A stretch of DNA of 59,189 nt from Ophiocordyceps camponoti-saundersi (nom. inval.) (taxonomy: Eukaryota > Ascomycota > Sordariomycetes > Hypocreales > Ophiocordycipitaceae), in assembly GCA_003339415.1 (NCBI GenBank), contig PDHQ01000218.1, positions 1 through 59,189 of the forward strand. The letters run 5' to 3'. How positions within the stretch are numbered: position 1 is the first letter of the stretch; each line of letters starts with the position of its first letter. Shown here piece after piece: positions 45,926-59,061 of this stretch. Position numbers and translations under genes: made by a program. Under the pieces are notes generated by a model. That model did not search any database. It saw only the letters and a program-made list of their open reading frames with translations, and was not told the origin of the DNA.

Positions 45926-47969
45926 CACGCTTAATAGTATAGTAAAAGAAATAAAATATTATAAATAAGATAAGTAAATAAATATATATTCCTTTTACTT
46001 AAGATAAGATAATTCTAAGTATAAATACTTATAAAGTATAAATACCTTAATATTAGTTTATTTTTATTAGAAACTTTATAAAACTAATATAGTTAGTAAG
46101 TATAAAAACTATATTATAGTGCTAAAAAGGTTTATAAATTATTATAATAATAAGCTTATACTTTTAAGCACTATATACCTTTTAGGTTTATTAAAACTTA
46201 TACTTCTTTATCTTAATATACCTTTTCTAATATTAGCTAATAAGATATTAAAAAGGATAATATTTTTAATATTAAAAAGAATACCCTAAGGCCTTTAAAA
46301 AAATATATTAATTTATAAGTAAAAAAAGGAAATAGTAAAGATAACCTTTATCTGAAAAATAAAAAGAAAATAATAAGTATAACGTAAGTATATATATATT
46401 AAGATGCCGCCGCTAGTAGCTATAGTTTTACTAAATAAGGGGCATAAATTCTTTATAATACGCGCCCCGTGCTTTTCCTTTTCTTTTTCTTTTATTATTA
46501 TTACTTTCTTTATCCCTAGCGATAAAAATAAGTTAAGAAATTAGGAAAAAAATATTAAAAAAAATAAGAAAATATAAGCTATATCTTAATATTTCTTAAT
46601 ATATTATAATATACTAACTTTTATTTTAATAAACTTTAGTTTTACTTAGCTGCTTTAAAATAATATTATATCGATAAAAAAAGCTTTTAATAACAACTAT
46701 TATATTATAATTATAAAGGCGAAAAGCCTAATTACGCTTATTAAAAGTAAGAGTATTAAGCTTAATAAGGTTTTATATATCTCTTATATCTAAATATTTA
46801 TAAATAATAAGGAAGAATCTAATAAGTTTATAATTAGTAATTTCTAAATTACTTAAAATAATTATAAATTATACGCATATAGGAATATTAGCTATAAGTA
46901 AATAAGTTTAAGTACTCCTTTTATATTAATAATATAATATATAAATATAAGAGTATTAGTTTATTATAGAAATCTTAAAATAGTATATTAAGCGCTTTTA
47001 TAATTTAATCTTATTAAGGAGCTAGAAAGACTAATATAATTAGCTTTATAATTTTTCTTTTATTATTTTAATATAAATAATATTAATAAGAGTACCCTTA
47101 ATATTTTTAAATTAAATAATGTTTTTAAGTTAATAAAAGGCGCTTAAGGAAGACTTAGTTAAATTATAATAATTAGAGAAAAGTTTATATTATAAAATAG
47201 TTAATAATAAAAGCTAGTAAGTAAAATTAAAATTTTTATAAGTATAGATAAGTATATTTAAGTTAATAGTAAAAGAATAAATATATAAAGGATTTTATTA
47301 AATTTTTAAAAACTTTCTAAGTATTTTTAAAAAATTATTATAATAATTTTTAAAATTATAATAAGAAATATAAAAATTATAAAAATATAAGAAGTAAAAT
47401 ACTAAGAAAAGTATAACGTAATATATTATATAAGTCTCTTATATATAAAAACGTTAAATAAATAATAATATTATATATAAAAGTAAAAAGGAAAATAATA
47501 TAGCTAGGACTTGGAAGTATAGTATATATACGCTTATACGATTTTTAAAAGCTAAAAATAATTCAGGTAAAAGAGCTTTAATAAAGCTATTTATAAGGTT
47601 AGTTACGGATTTTATTTACTAAACTTTTAATTACTTCGCTTATACTTTTTAGCAAAGCTAATAATAATATATATTAATATAGTAAAAGTTTATTAAAACC
47701 TTAAAGCTAAATTAATAAGAAGAGAAATTATTTTTTAATTATTATAATATAAAGTTAATAAACCTTAAAGTTTAAAATATAGCTTAAAAATAACCTTTTT
47801 AAAGCTATTTATTTTCTATAGCTTTAAATAATATAAAAAAGCTTTATTATAATTAAAAATATTATAATAATTATTTATTTTATAACTCTTTAATTAAATA
47901 TCCCTCTCTCCTTAAAAATAAAAAAATAACCTTAAGTAAATTTTCTTATATTAAAGTAATTACTATAAG
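45926..47969. other. Unassigned decayed DNA, 2.0 kb
   Basis: No repeat family from this window aligns here. Some TG/CA survive at 46350-46480 (ATCTGAAAA, GATGCCGCCG, GGCATAAA, GTGCTTTTCC), so this part is less RIP-affected and may be older unique DNA or the edge of another element. A plus-strand reading from about 46692 to 47500 is Lys/Ile/Asn-rich with only TAA/TAG stops, but composition alone produces such frames. No function can be given. Confidence 0.4.
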
Positions 47970-49723
47970 TATAAAAGATTAGTTTATAACTAATTATAAC
48001 TAGATAGGGGGGCTTATAGCGGATATACTTAAGTCTTCCTAATAGCGCTTAGTTATTACGTAAGGTATATAGTTAGCTTAGGAGGAGGGCTTCTCTTTTT
48101 TTTTCTTCTTTTTAATAGCTTTAATTATAACTTTACTTTAGCTTACCTCTATAATCGCTATAATAAAACTTTTATATTAATTAAAGCTCTTCTTACTACT
48201 AACCGAATATAAAAGTAAAATCTTAGTATAAAACGCTATTAAATTTTACTTATATTAAAGCCGCTTATAGCTTATTCTAGCCTTAATTCTTAGTTAATCG
48301 CTAGATATATTAAATTTATAAATTATAAAGCTATAATTAGGGAGCTTAAGTTTTAATTTTATTATATCTTTTTACACCTTAATACCTTTTAGTAGATATT
48401 TCTTTTATATATTATTATAGCTATAAATTTTTCTTTCTAGCTTAATAATTTTTTAGCGTATATTTCTAAGCTTTTTAAGAAGAGTTATAAGGAGCGCTAA
48501 GTAAGTTTTTCCTTAATTAAGATATATTAAGAGCTATTAAAGCCCTTTGAAAAATATATTATAAGGTAAGAATATACCCTTTTTAAAACTAAACTATTAT
48601 ATTAGTTTAACTATATTAAGATTATTTTACTCTTATCTAGGCTATATAAGAAGTTATAAAAGCGCTTAGATTATAAAAACTAGCTTATAATATATTTTAC
48701 TTTCGCTAGCCTTCTCCGAAACTTTAATAAAATATTTAATTTTAGGAATATTCCTAACACGCTAGTTAATTTACCGCCCCCCCTTATAGCTAACTTAATA
48801 AACTTTATATTTATAATTTCTTACTCTTTAAGTAATATTAGGTAATAGCGTTATTATTATTATAATTAAATTAGTTACTTTAAGTATAATTATTTAAAGC
48901 TTTATAAGTAAATAAAAGTATTAAAGTTAAGGCTATATATAAGTAAAGTAAGGTAATTAAGTATAGATTTAAAGTATTTTAATAAAAAGAATAATAAGTA
49001 AAAAGGGGTATACGTATACTAAATATTATAGCTTAAGTAATTTCTAGCTTTAATATATTACCTTATATATAGATAGTTTATACTTAGCTTAAGCTTATAA
49101 ATTTATTAGTAAGTATATATTATAGTTATATTACGCCCTAGCTAGTAAATTAATACTAATAGCGTATAATAATAAATATTTAGCTAGCTTTATATTTACT
49201 ATAATTAAGTTATTTTTTAAGCTTCTTATAACTAGTATATTATTACTTAGTTTAATATACTAATTATATAAGTAAATCTTATTATTAGTATATAAGTTTA
49301 TCTTTCCTTACCTTACGTAATACTATAATTCTAAGCTTATTAGAATCTTCCTTATAATATATTATAAGAAGCCTTTCCGACCTCTTATCCTTATTTCCTT
49401 TAAAGCTATTAAGCTATTAGCTAGGGACTATATAAAGTATTTAGCTAGCGTAATAATATATAACTTTTTTATCTTACGCTTTTACCTCCTTAGCTAGCTT
49501 AAGGAGGGGGCTATATAAAAGATTAGTTTATAACTAATTATAGCTAGATAAGGGGGTTTATAGCGGATATACTTAGATTTTCCTAATAGCGCTTAGTTAT
49601 TACGCGAGGTATATAGTTAGCTTAAGAGGAGGGCTTCTCTCTTTTTCTTTTCTTTTTCTTAATAGCTTTAAATATAACTTTACTTTAGCTTACCTCTATA
49701 ATCGCTATAATAAGACTTTTATA
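47970..49723 (+). mobile_element. Short LTR retrotransposon TRIM-C (1,754 bp)
   Basis: Same family as TRIM-A. LTRs 47970-48176 and 49514-49723, exact duplication ATAAG (47965-47969 and 49724-49728). Polypurine tract AAGGAGGGGGC precedes the 3' LTR. It is about 22 bp shorter than A and B through small deletions, and more heavily mutated. Confidence 0.9.
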
Positions 49724-50935
49724 ATAAGAAGAATTAAAAAAGTAATAAATATATTAAAAACTTTAGCTAAATAATAGCGCGAGGTTAGATATAATAATAA
49801 AATAAGCTAAATATTAATATATTTTAAAAAATATTATTTATTTAAAATAATATTAAACTTTATAAATTTACTAATAATATAAGCTATATTTAATCTTATA
49901 TATATAATAATATAAAAAATATATTTAATAATTAAAAAGTAAAATATTAAGTTATTATACGTTATAATATTTATTAATTTAAAAAGAATATTTATTATTA
50001 ATAGCGTTTATAAAAATATAAATTATAATTTTACTAAACTAATATAGAATCTATTATATAAAGTTTTAAGATAATATTCTTATAATAGCTAAAGTTACTT
50101 TTTTTATTAATCTCTAATAACTTTAATTCTTAGAAACTATTTAATATTACTAAGAAAAGTAATATAAGATTCTTATTAGAAAGCTTTATTAATATCCTTT
50201 TATTATAAATAAAAGTAAGAATTAAAAAACTTTATTATATTATTAAGGAAGAAGAAAATCTAAATATTATAATTATATAAAATATATAAATTTTTATAAA
50301 AATATACTACTCCTTTTAATTTATAAAATATAATAAAATAATTATATTATAAATATAATATTATATAAAGTTTATATAAACTATTAATAAAATATAAGTA
50401 TTTATTTTATTTTTTATATTTTAAAAAATATATAATATTAAATAAGCTTTAGTAATACAATATTTAAGAATATAATTATAATACTATATTATTTTATTTA
50501 AATATTATTATAATATATAAATTATAGCTATAAGTTAAAAAGTTTTTACTTAAAAAGTTATTATATATATATTTTTATTATTAAAAAGTTACTAGTTTTT
50601 ATAAATTATAATATAAGCTTTAAACCTTTTAATAATACTATTTATATTAGTTTTATATAAAAATACTTATTTTATTAAAATTAAATAGTTAATTATTTTT
50701 TAGTATAATACCTTTTTCTAAATAGCTTAAATTTTATATATAGCGATTTTATCCTTTCTAGCCTAAAGCTATTTATATTAAAAAAGTAATATTTTAGCTT
50801 AATAAATTATTATTAATAATATTAATATTTTTTTTAAAAAAAAGAAACTTAAAATATATTATTAATAACTAATATAATAAAATTAATATTAAGTTATTTT
50901 AAAATAATATAAATAAACTAGTCTTATATTTTATA
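49724..50935. other. AT-rich stretch with nothing recognisable
   Basis: Extremely AT-rich (few C or G beyond TAGC words). No homology to the other elements in the window, no inverted repeat termini and no coding signal. Probably fully decayed repeat or intergenic DNA. Confidence 0.5.
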
Positions 50936-51245
50936 AACTTTACGCTTATAATAATATAAATATAGACTTTTTATTTTTATATTATAAATAAACTCCGCTC
51001 TCTTTATTATAGTATAGTAATAGCTAGCCGCGCCTAAAATAATTTTAAAAAGGAGGGTAACGCTATTTAAGTTTATTATAATTATAAAAACTTTTATTTA
51101 AAATATAGCTTTACTTTAAATTATAATAATCTTAAACTTAAGAGTTTACTATACTTATTACCTTATTAAAAGCTAAGGTAAATATTAATAAAATTATTTT
51201 AAGAGATACTTTTATCTTTATATAAGTAATTATCGAATAAGTAGC
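50936..51245 (+). mobile_element. Non-LTR-like element E5, fragment 1 (5' part)
   Basis: Plus-strand copy: aligns with E4 10760-11065 (TTTACGCTTATAATAATATAAATA through ATTATCGAATAAGTAG). Interrupted by Copia-3 at GTAGC (51241-51245) and resumed at 53968. Target duplication of E5 itself not resolved. Confidence 0.72.
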
Positions 51246-51919
51246 TATAAGTGCAGATAGAAGTCAGATAGCACTTTTAATTAGTTTAAGGTTAGGAAGA
51301 TAATTAATTATCTAATAATAAAGATTTAAATAATAGGATTATTAGATATAAAGGCGCGTTTAAATCGGATTAAAATAGTAATAGTTTTATAATAATAAGT
51401 TAATAATAGAATTATTTAAAAGGTAGGAAAGAGAGTAAGTAATTAAATTATTATCTACTAAGTAGTAGGAAAACCTCTTCTTTAAATACTTAATTTCTCG
51501 TAAACATAGTAATTTTTCCGGTTAAGAAGAGGGTTATTCTATACGCCGGAAAACAATATATTTAGGAGTATTTTTAGAAGTCCGGAAAGTACTATAGTTA
51601 GTTTAATATTCGGCTTTCTATATTACCTATTTCCGTAAAGTCTAGAAACGCTAACCGTAACAGATCCGTATAAGGTCTTAAAGGTCTATATTATTCTTAG
51701 CTTTAGAGGGCCGGAGCCTTATATATAAAGGTAATAATATATTATACTTCGTGCTTATAAGGTATAAAATAATAACCCTAGTTATTAATTTATATAATCT
51801 ATATAGTAAAATACTAGATTTTCTATATTATATTATAAAGTAGTTATTATATTTTTATATTAGTTATTTATTCTTATATTATTTATTATAAAGAATAAAA
51901 ATTATTATAAGCACTTATA
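51246..51919 (-). repeat. Copia-3 3' LTR (674 bp)
   Basis: Tips TATAAGTGC and GCACTTATA form a perfect 9-base inverted repeat (RIP forms of TG...CA). It keeps TG and CA in its first 60 bases (AGTGCAGATAGAAGTCAGAT) and GC words near 51700. Distinct from the Copia-1 LTR. Confidence 0.72.
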
Positions 51920-51928
51920 GCCTCCCTT
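51920..51928 (-). promoter_or_regulatory. Copia-3 polypurine tract
   Basis: Minus strand AAGGGAGGC directly next to the LTR. Copia-1 has AAGAGAGGC at the same place. Confidence 0.6.
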
Positions 51929-52179
51929 AAATAAATACGTTTAGTTATTTATTTATTATTTATTATAAATATAATAAAAATTATAAAACCTATAATATAA
52001 TATAGTATTATATAGTATTATTTATTTAAAAAACTTAAAAACCTTTTTAAAGTAAAAGGAAAAATAGTAAAAGTAATAGTTTTTTTTAAAAAACATTATA
52101 AGAGCAAAATTTAAAAAAAGCTTAAATAGGATTAAAAACCTCTTTATTAAAATAAGCTTATTTTAAAGATAATAGATTA

Positions 52180-53955
52180 GTAAGACTATAGAAGGTAGTG
52201 CTATCTAATTCTTTAGTAAAGATATTTACTATATTATCCTTACTTTTAGTATAATAAATATTTATAAGCTTATTTCTTAAATTTTATCTTAAATAGAAAG
52301 AAGTTAGGTTAATATACTTTAACTTTTTATAAAATTTAGGATTTTCTGCTAGCCTTAAAGCTATAATATTATCTATTAATAAATAAGGTATTATAGTAGG
52401 TATTTTAATATTTAAGCTATTATTTATTAATTAAAATAGCCTATTAAGGTATAAGGCTTCTTTATTAGCCTCCCTTAGGCCTATAAACTTAGCCTTATAG
52501 CTGCTAAGTGCTATAGCTTTTTATTTAGCATAGGACTAGCTTATAATATTATTATATATAAAGAAATAATATCCTAAAATACTTTTTCGTTCTATTAAAT
52601 TAGAGGCCTAACTAGCGTCTGAAAAACCTTTAATATAATAGCTATTATAAGGTATATTACCCTTACATATAATAGCTTTATCTAAATATTTATTTAAATA
52701 TTTCTAGATAGTATTTAAAGTATTTATATATATAATATTAGGTTTACTACTAAATCTAGTATAAGATATAATAGAATATAGTATATCGGGTCTTATTTAT
52801 AAGGCTAAATATAATAAAGAGCCTATTTCCCTTTAATACTATAGTATTATTTCTTTATTAAGCTATATAATAGCTTTCTTTAATTTATTTCTAAGCTTTA
52901 AAGGTATATCCGAGTAGCCTATATATTCTTTATTTAATTCTTTAAGCTTATTTCTAGTATATTTTTCCTAGGTTATTTTTAGCGTATTATTTTACTTATT
53001 AAAAATAATATATATACTTAAAAAGTCTTATAGATAGCCTAAATCTTATACTTTTAAGTCTTTATTTAATTTCTATAATATATTTATTATAATATTATTA
53101 TTCTTAGCGGCTACTAGTATATCGCCGACGTATATTACTAAGGCTATTTTTAGCTTTTTATTTATAAATACCGCTTTATCTAATAAAAGAGGGTAAAATC
53201 CTTATTTTTTTAGCATATTAGCTAAATAATTATACTATAATTTAGGACTTTATATTAAGCCGTATAACGCTTTTCTTAATTTTAAAACTAAGTTATTAGT
53301 TTTAATTAAGTCTTTATAATTTAAAGGAAGCTTTATATTATTTTTATTATAATAATCCTTTATTATAAATTGCTCGAATTTAGCAGGCAGTTTTATATAG
53401 ATTTTAATATCTATTTTAGCGTAAATAAAGGCATTCTTTATATTATATTACTTTACTATTAAATTATTTTATAAAGCTATTAGTAATAATAACCTTATAC
53501 TTTTCGGTTAAGCAGTAATAGAAAACGTTTCTAAATAATCTAAGCTATATACCTAATTAAAGCCTTATACTTTAAAGCGGGCTTTATATTTAGTTATATT
53601 ATTATTATTATCTTTTTTAAGCTTATAAACCTAACGGCCCCTTAAAGGATTTTTATTCTTAGGTATTATTTTAATTTCCTAGGTTTCTTATTTAATTAAT
53701 TTATTTATTTTAGATTATATAGCTTTTTTCTCATCTAACTTATTATTACTATTTAAAGCCTATTTAGTTATTTTAAGCTTTATAAGATTTGAATTTTCTA
53801 GCGTATATAAAATAGCTATTATATTCTTTTCTTTTAAAATACTATTTATTTTAAGGTAAGATTTATAATCTTTTAATTCTTCCATAAGCTTCTTAGGTAT
53901 TCTTACTTTTATAAAAGGTAGATCCTTTATTTTATTATTTTTACTATTATTATAT
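52180..53955 (-). pseudogene. Copia-3 pol: RNase H and RT (decayed)
   Basis: Minus strand. At 52211-52245 the frame reads YYTKSKDNIVNIFTKEL, the Copia RNase H end (H-x-TKSKDNxADIFTKxL). At 53121-53132 it reads YVGD followed by ILVAA; the usual residue is YVDD, and Asp-to-Gly needs A-to-G, which RIP does not make. Aligns with Copia-1 6560-7800 and 9702-10150. Possibly a copy whose RT was already inactive. Confidence 0.78.
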
Positions 53956-53967
53956 TCTTATAATAGC

Positions 53968-55510
53968 GGAGTTTAAGAGGGTTTAGGGAGGCGCCCTTTT
54001 AACTCTAATTTTATTAGTTAATAATATATCCTTAGCTATTATAGCTACGGTTTCCTCTTTTTTCTATAACTTTAAGGGAAGTAAAACTTTTTTAATATTA
54101 GTTATAATTATAGCTAAAGCGCTAAAAAAAACTATTAAAAAGTAAATTCCTAAGTAATATAAGCGCTAGCTTATAATTTATTTTAACTTTATTATTACTT
54201 TATTTTAAGTTTAAAGCTTTAAGATAATTATAATAAATATTAATTATAGATTTTATAAGTAAAGCTAAGCTTTTATAATAAGAAAATTACTTAATAATAA
54301 TATTATAGTAATATTTTAAGATATTATTTATAAGCTTTAATTTAATTTAAAATAGCTTTATATTATTTTTATAGAAAAGATATATTTAACTAGTAAAGGT
54401 TATATTCTTATTATAAAAAAGGTACTAGCGTAAGCCTTATAATAAAGTAATTAGAAAGCTTTTTAAAAAAAATTAAGTTTTTAAATAAAGTTTTAATAAT
54501 ATAATTATATATAAAAAGATATTATTTAAGGATTTAATAAATTTTTTTAATAATTATTATTAATAATATAATAAATGCTAATTAAATTTATAATAAAAAT
54601 ATAATAATATAAGTAAAAACTTTTAATATTAAATTATATTTATTAAAAGTTTAACCTTAATAATATTTTAAATATTATTAACTTAGATATATTACTAAAT
54701 ATTATATAATAAAGCTATAATATAGTAAATACTTAGCTATTTTATATATAAAAGGTAAGTTTACTTATCTTATAGCTTATAAGAAAAGATTATATTATTA
54801 CTTTTTTTATTAAGGGTTTTATTTTAAATAAAGTTAACTTTACTTTAAAATAAAAGCGGTATAGGATTAAGTAAAGAACGTATACGCTACCTAACTTTAA
54901 AGGTTTATAAACTAAAACTTTATTTATACCGCCCCTCCTCTCTTTTTAATATTAACTAAGAACTAATAATAGCTAGGGCAGAAATATTAAAAAGTAAATA
55001 TAATAGCACCTCCTCCTCTAACTTTAATATTATACTTATTTATAATTTTATTATAATAATTTAGCTATTTTTTAAAACTAGCTATTATAAGGTTTATTAT
55101 AAGATAATAAAATTTCTATATATTTCTAAGCTATATTAATAAAGCCTTTATTAATTAAATAATTAAAGCTATTTTAATTAAATATAAGGATTTAGTTTAT
55201 AATAACGATAATAACTAGAAGAATAAGTAAGCTATATAAACTTTATACTAAACTTAGTTTATATATACTTTTATTACCGCAGAGTTTACTTTAAGGGAAA
55301 TATTAGCTTTTTAATTATTAGTTTATACTTAACTTATTAAATATATAAAATACTAGGTATAGCCTATAGGCAGGGTTTAACTTTAAACTAAGGTAAGGCT
55401 TAAGAGGAGGGTTTTACTTTAAGTTTTTTAATTTTTCCCCCTTTTAAAATATATATAATATAGTTCTAAGCTATATAAAGTATACTAGTATATTAATATT
55501 ATTTAATAAT
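53968..55510 (+). mobile_element. Non-LTR-like element E5, fragment 2 (3' part)
   Basis: Continues E5 after Copia-3: GGAGTTTAAGAGGGTTTAGG matches E4 11070 onward, and it keeps the 860 bp that E4 lost. It ends at ATACTAGTATATTAATATTA and AT-repeat tail sequence near 55490-55510. Strongly RIP-mutated. Confidence 0.74.
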
Positions 55511-56051
55511 AAGTTATTAATAATAATAAGATATTATAATTATATAAATAAAATTAATACTTTATAATATGTTTTTTAAATAATAAAGTTAATATAAAAT
55601 TTAAAACTTTAAATTAATAAATATATTTATTAAGTTAAAAGGATTATTTATATTATTACCCCCTTATATAGATAAGTTTAATAAAGTTTTTATAATTAGC
55701 TAATTATTACTTTTTTAAGTTAATATATTTAATAATAGTTTTAAAGTTAAAAGAGTAAGAAAGTTTTATATTTTAAGTTTAAAAGTAAGTTTTGCTAAAA
55801 TAAGGAATAATTTTATTTCCTTATATTAGTTTATATCTTCTAATAAGTAAAGAATTTTAAATCCCTCTTTTAAATTAAGCTAAATAATAATAAAAAGTTA
55901 TTAAAGAATATTATAAGAATATATAATAAAAGCTTTTATATTCTCTTTTCTCTTTTTTAAAAAAATTATCTTTTTATTAAATATTATATTTATAAATATA
56001 AGTATTTTAGTTTTTTATCTAAAAAGAATTTAAGTAATATATTAATATATT
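55511..56051. other. AT-rich stretch with nothing recognisable
   Basis: About 540 bases between E5 and TRIM-D. No homology to other parts of the window and no coding signal. Confidence 0.5.
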
Positions 56052-57828
56052 TATAAAAAATTAGTTTATAACTAATTATAGCTAGATAAGGGGGTTTATA
56101 ATAAATATATTTAGGTTTTTCTAATAGCGCTTAGTTATTATATAAAGTATATAGTTAGCTTAAGAGGAGGGCTTCTCTCTCTTTCTTTTTTTTATCTTAA
56201 TAGCTTTAATTATAACTCTACTTTAGCTTATTCTTATAATCGCTATAGTAAGACTTTTATATTAATTAAAGCTTCTCTTACCGCTAACTAAATATAAAAA
56301 TAAAATCTTAGCATAAAACGCCGTTAAATTTTACTTATATTAAAGCCGCTTATAGCTTATTTTAGCCTTAATTCTTAGTTAGCCGCTATATATATTAAAT
56401 TTATTATTAACGGAGCTATAATTAAAGAGCCTAAGTCTTAGTTTTACTATATCTTTTTACGCGTCGGTATTTTTTAGTAGATATTTTTTTATATATTATT
56501 ATAGCTATAGATTTTTCTTTCTAGCTTAAAGCCTTTTTTATATACGTCTCTAAGCTTTTCGGAGAGAGTTATAAAAAGCGCCGAGTAAGTCTTTCCTTAA
56601 TTAAGATACGTTAAGGGCTATTAGAGCCCCTTAGAGAATATATTATAAAGTAAAAATATACCTTTTTTAAAGCTAAACTATTATATTAGTCTAACTACGC
56701 TAGGATTATTTTACTCTTATATAGGCTATATAAGGAGCTATAAAAACGCTTAGATTATAAAAACTAGCTTATAATATACTTAGCCTTTATTAGCCTTTTT
56801 TAAAGTTTTAATAAAATATTTAGTTTTCGGAATATTCCTAGCGCGCTAGTTAATTTACCGCCCCCCCTTATAGCTAACTTAATAAATATTATATTTATAA
56901 TTTTTCGCCCTTTAGGTACTACTAAGCGATAGCGTTATTATTATTATAAATAGATTAGTTATTTTAAGTATAACTATTTTAAGCTTTATAAGTAAATAAA
57001 GGTATTAAGGTTAAAGCTATATATAAGCAAAGTAAGGTAATAAAGTATAAATTTAAAATATTTTAATTAAAGGGATAATAAGTAAAATAAGATACGCGCG
57101 CGCTAAATAGTATAGCTTAGATAGTTTCTAGCCTTAGTATATTACCTTATATATAGATAATCTGCGCCTAGCTTAAGCTTATAGATTTATTAATAAATAT
57201 ATACCGCAGTTATATTACGCCTTAGCTTATAAATTAACGCTAGCGGCGCGTAGTAATAAGTATTCGGCTAGCTTAATACTTACTATAATTAGGTTATCTT
57301 CTAAGCTTCCTATAACTAGCATAGTGCTACTTAGTTTAATATATTAACTATATAAGTAAGTTTTTACTATTAGTATATAAGTTTATCTTTCCTTATATTA
57401 AGCAGTATTATAATTCTAAGCTTATTAGAATCTTCCTTATAAAGATTAAAGTTTAATTCTTTAAGCTATAAAGGAGCTTTTCCGCCCTCTTATCCTTATC
57501 TTTATAAAGGCTATTAGGCTATTAGCTAGGGACTATATAAAGCGTTTAGCTAGCGTAATAATACGTAACTATTTTATCTTACGCTTTTACTTCCTTAGCT
57601 AGCTTAAGGAGGGGGCTATATAAGGGATTAGTTTATAACTAATTATAGCTAGATAAGGGGGTTTATAGTAGATATATTTAGGTTTTTCTAATAGCGCTTA
57701 GTTATCGCGCGAGGTATATAGTTAGCTTAGGAGGAGGGCTTGTCTCTTTTTTTTTTCTTTTTCTCGATAGCTTTAATTATAACTCTACTTTAGCTTATTT
57801 TTATAATTACTATAGTAAGACCTTTATA
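56052..57828 (+). mobile_element. Short LTR retrotransposon TRIM-D (1,777 bp)
   Basis: LTRs 56052-56261 and 57619-57828, 210 bp each; exact duplication ATATT (56047-56051 and 57829-57833). Polypurine tract AAGGAGGGGGC before the 3' LTR and TTAATTAAAGCT after the 5' LTR. Its interior aligns with TRIM-A and TRIM-C over the full length and keeps some CG words (GATACGCGCGCGCTAAAT near 57095). Confidence 0.9.
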
Positions 57829-59061
57829 ATATTTTATAATAACTTACTAAGTAACTTAAGTATATTTAAAGTTATAAAAAGTTTCAGGTTTTTATTTATT
57901 TAATATATTTTAAAGTAGAAATTATTATTTAAAAAAAATATACTTAAAAGCTTATAAATAACTAATTAATAAATAAGGGTTTTTAATATATTAATAAACT
58001 AAGTTATAAGTTTAAAAGTAACACTATTACTTTATATATAAATTATTTATAAAATCTTAATATACTAAAATAATATTTAAAAAATATATAAGAGTTTTAT
58101 AAATTTTAAGCTAAAACTTATTAAGAAGTTTTACTTATATTAAGAAAAGATAAGCTTTTTCCTTAATAATAGCTTTTAAATATTTAATATATTTATTATA
58201 AGTTAGTATTAAAAGTATAAAGATAATAATTTAAATACCTTTATTCTTAAGAATTATAGTTTATTTTTAAGTTAAGAAAGCCTTTTTTTTATTAGGAACT
58301 AAAGTAAAAATAAGCAGATAATATTAATATATAAAGTAAGTAAATAGTTTATTATAAATAGCTTAAATTTCTATTTTTTAAAAACTAGAAAGATAAACCT
58401 TATTTCTATTATTATATAAGTAAATAAAGTAAAATATTTTTTCTTAATTTAAAACTTATAAAGTTTAAGATAAAGGTTAAAGCTAAGTTAAAAACTTAGT
58501 TATTAAGGTTAATATTTAAGTTTCTTATAAGAGATAAATCTTTTAGCTTTTTTAATTTTATAAATAAAGTAAGTATTTATTATTTAAATAATTTTCTCTT
58601 TAGAATTACTTTTTATTAGGTATTTAAGCGCTTTTAAACTTATATAACTAAGTTATTAATATTATAAAAAGATATTTTTTTTATTATTAATCTATTTTAT
58701 AATTATATTTATAGTAAAATTAGGAAATTATTTTATTATAATAATATATTAATTATTAACGCGAGATATTTTAAGAGAAGTAACTTTAAATATCTTATAA
58801 TAAAGTATATTCTTTTCTTAATTTTAAAAAATACTACTTAAAATACCCTAACAGGCTATTAATACTCTTATTAATATTTATAAAATAAGCTAGTAATTTA
58901 TAAGGCGAAAAATTTTTTAAAAAAAAGCAAGATAGTTATTATTCCTTTACCTAAAACGCGGAGAAATTATTTGCTAACTTATACTATTTTAAAAATATTA
59001 TCTTAAAAAGTATTATTATTAAACTAAATAATATAACTTATAACTATAATATTAGCGCTTA
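57829..59061. other. AT-rich stretch with nothing recognisable
   Basis: No repeat of the window aligns here and no motif is visible on either strand. A few CA/TG survive (AAAGCAAGATAG and TTGCTAAC near 58920-58975). Confidence 0.5.

Larger units (their letters stand above)
51246..53962 (-). mobile_element. Ty1/Copia element Copia-3, truncated
   Basis: Inserted in E5: GTAGC (51241-51245) on the left and ATAGC (53963-53967) on the right, a 5-bp duplication with one G-to-A change, and E5 is continuous across it. A long LTR (51246-51919) lies at the left, then polypurine tract, RNase H and RT on the minus strand. Integrase, gag and a recognisable 5' LTR are missing: homology to Copia-1 stops near 53955. 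The right edge ends in TTCTTATA, similar to the LTR tip, so a large internal deletion reaching into the 5' LTR is likely. Confidence 0.75.

Noticed and set aside
46409..47500. A gene starting at the ATG near 46414 (GATGCCGCCGC)
   Set aside because: The context is attractive, but the frame closes soon and no domain follows.
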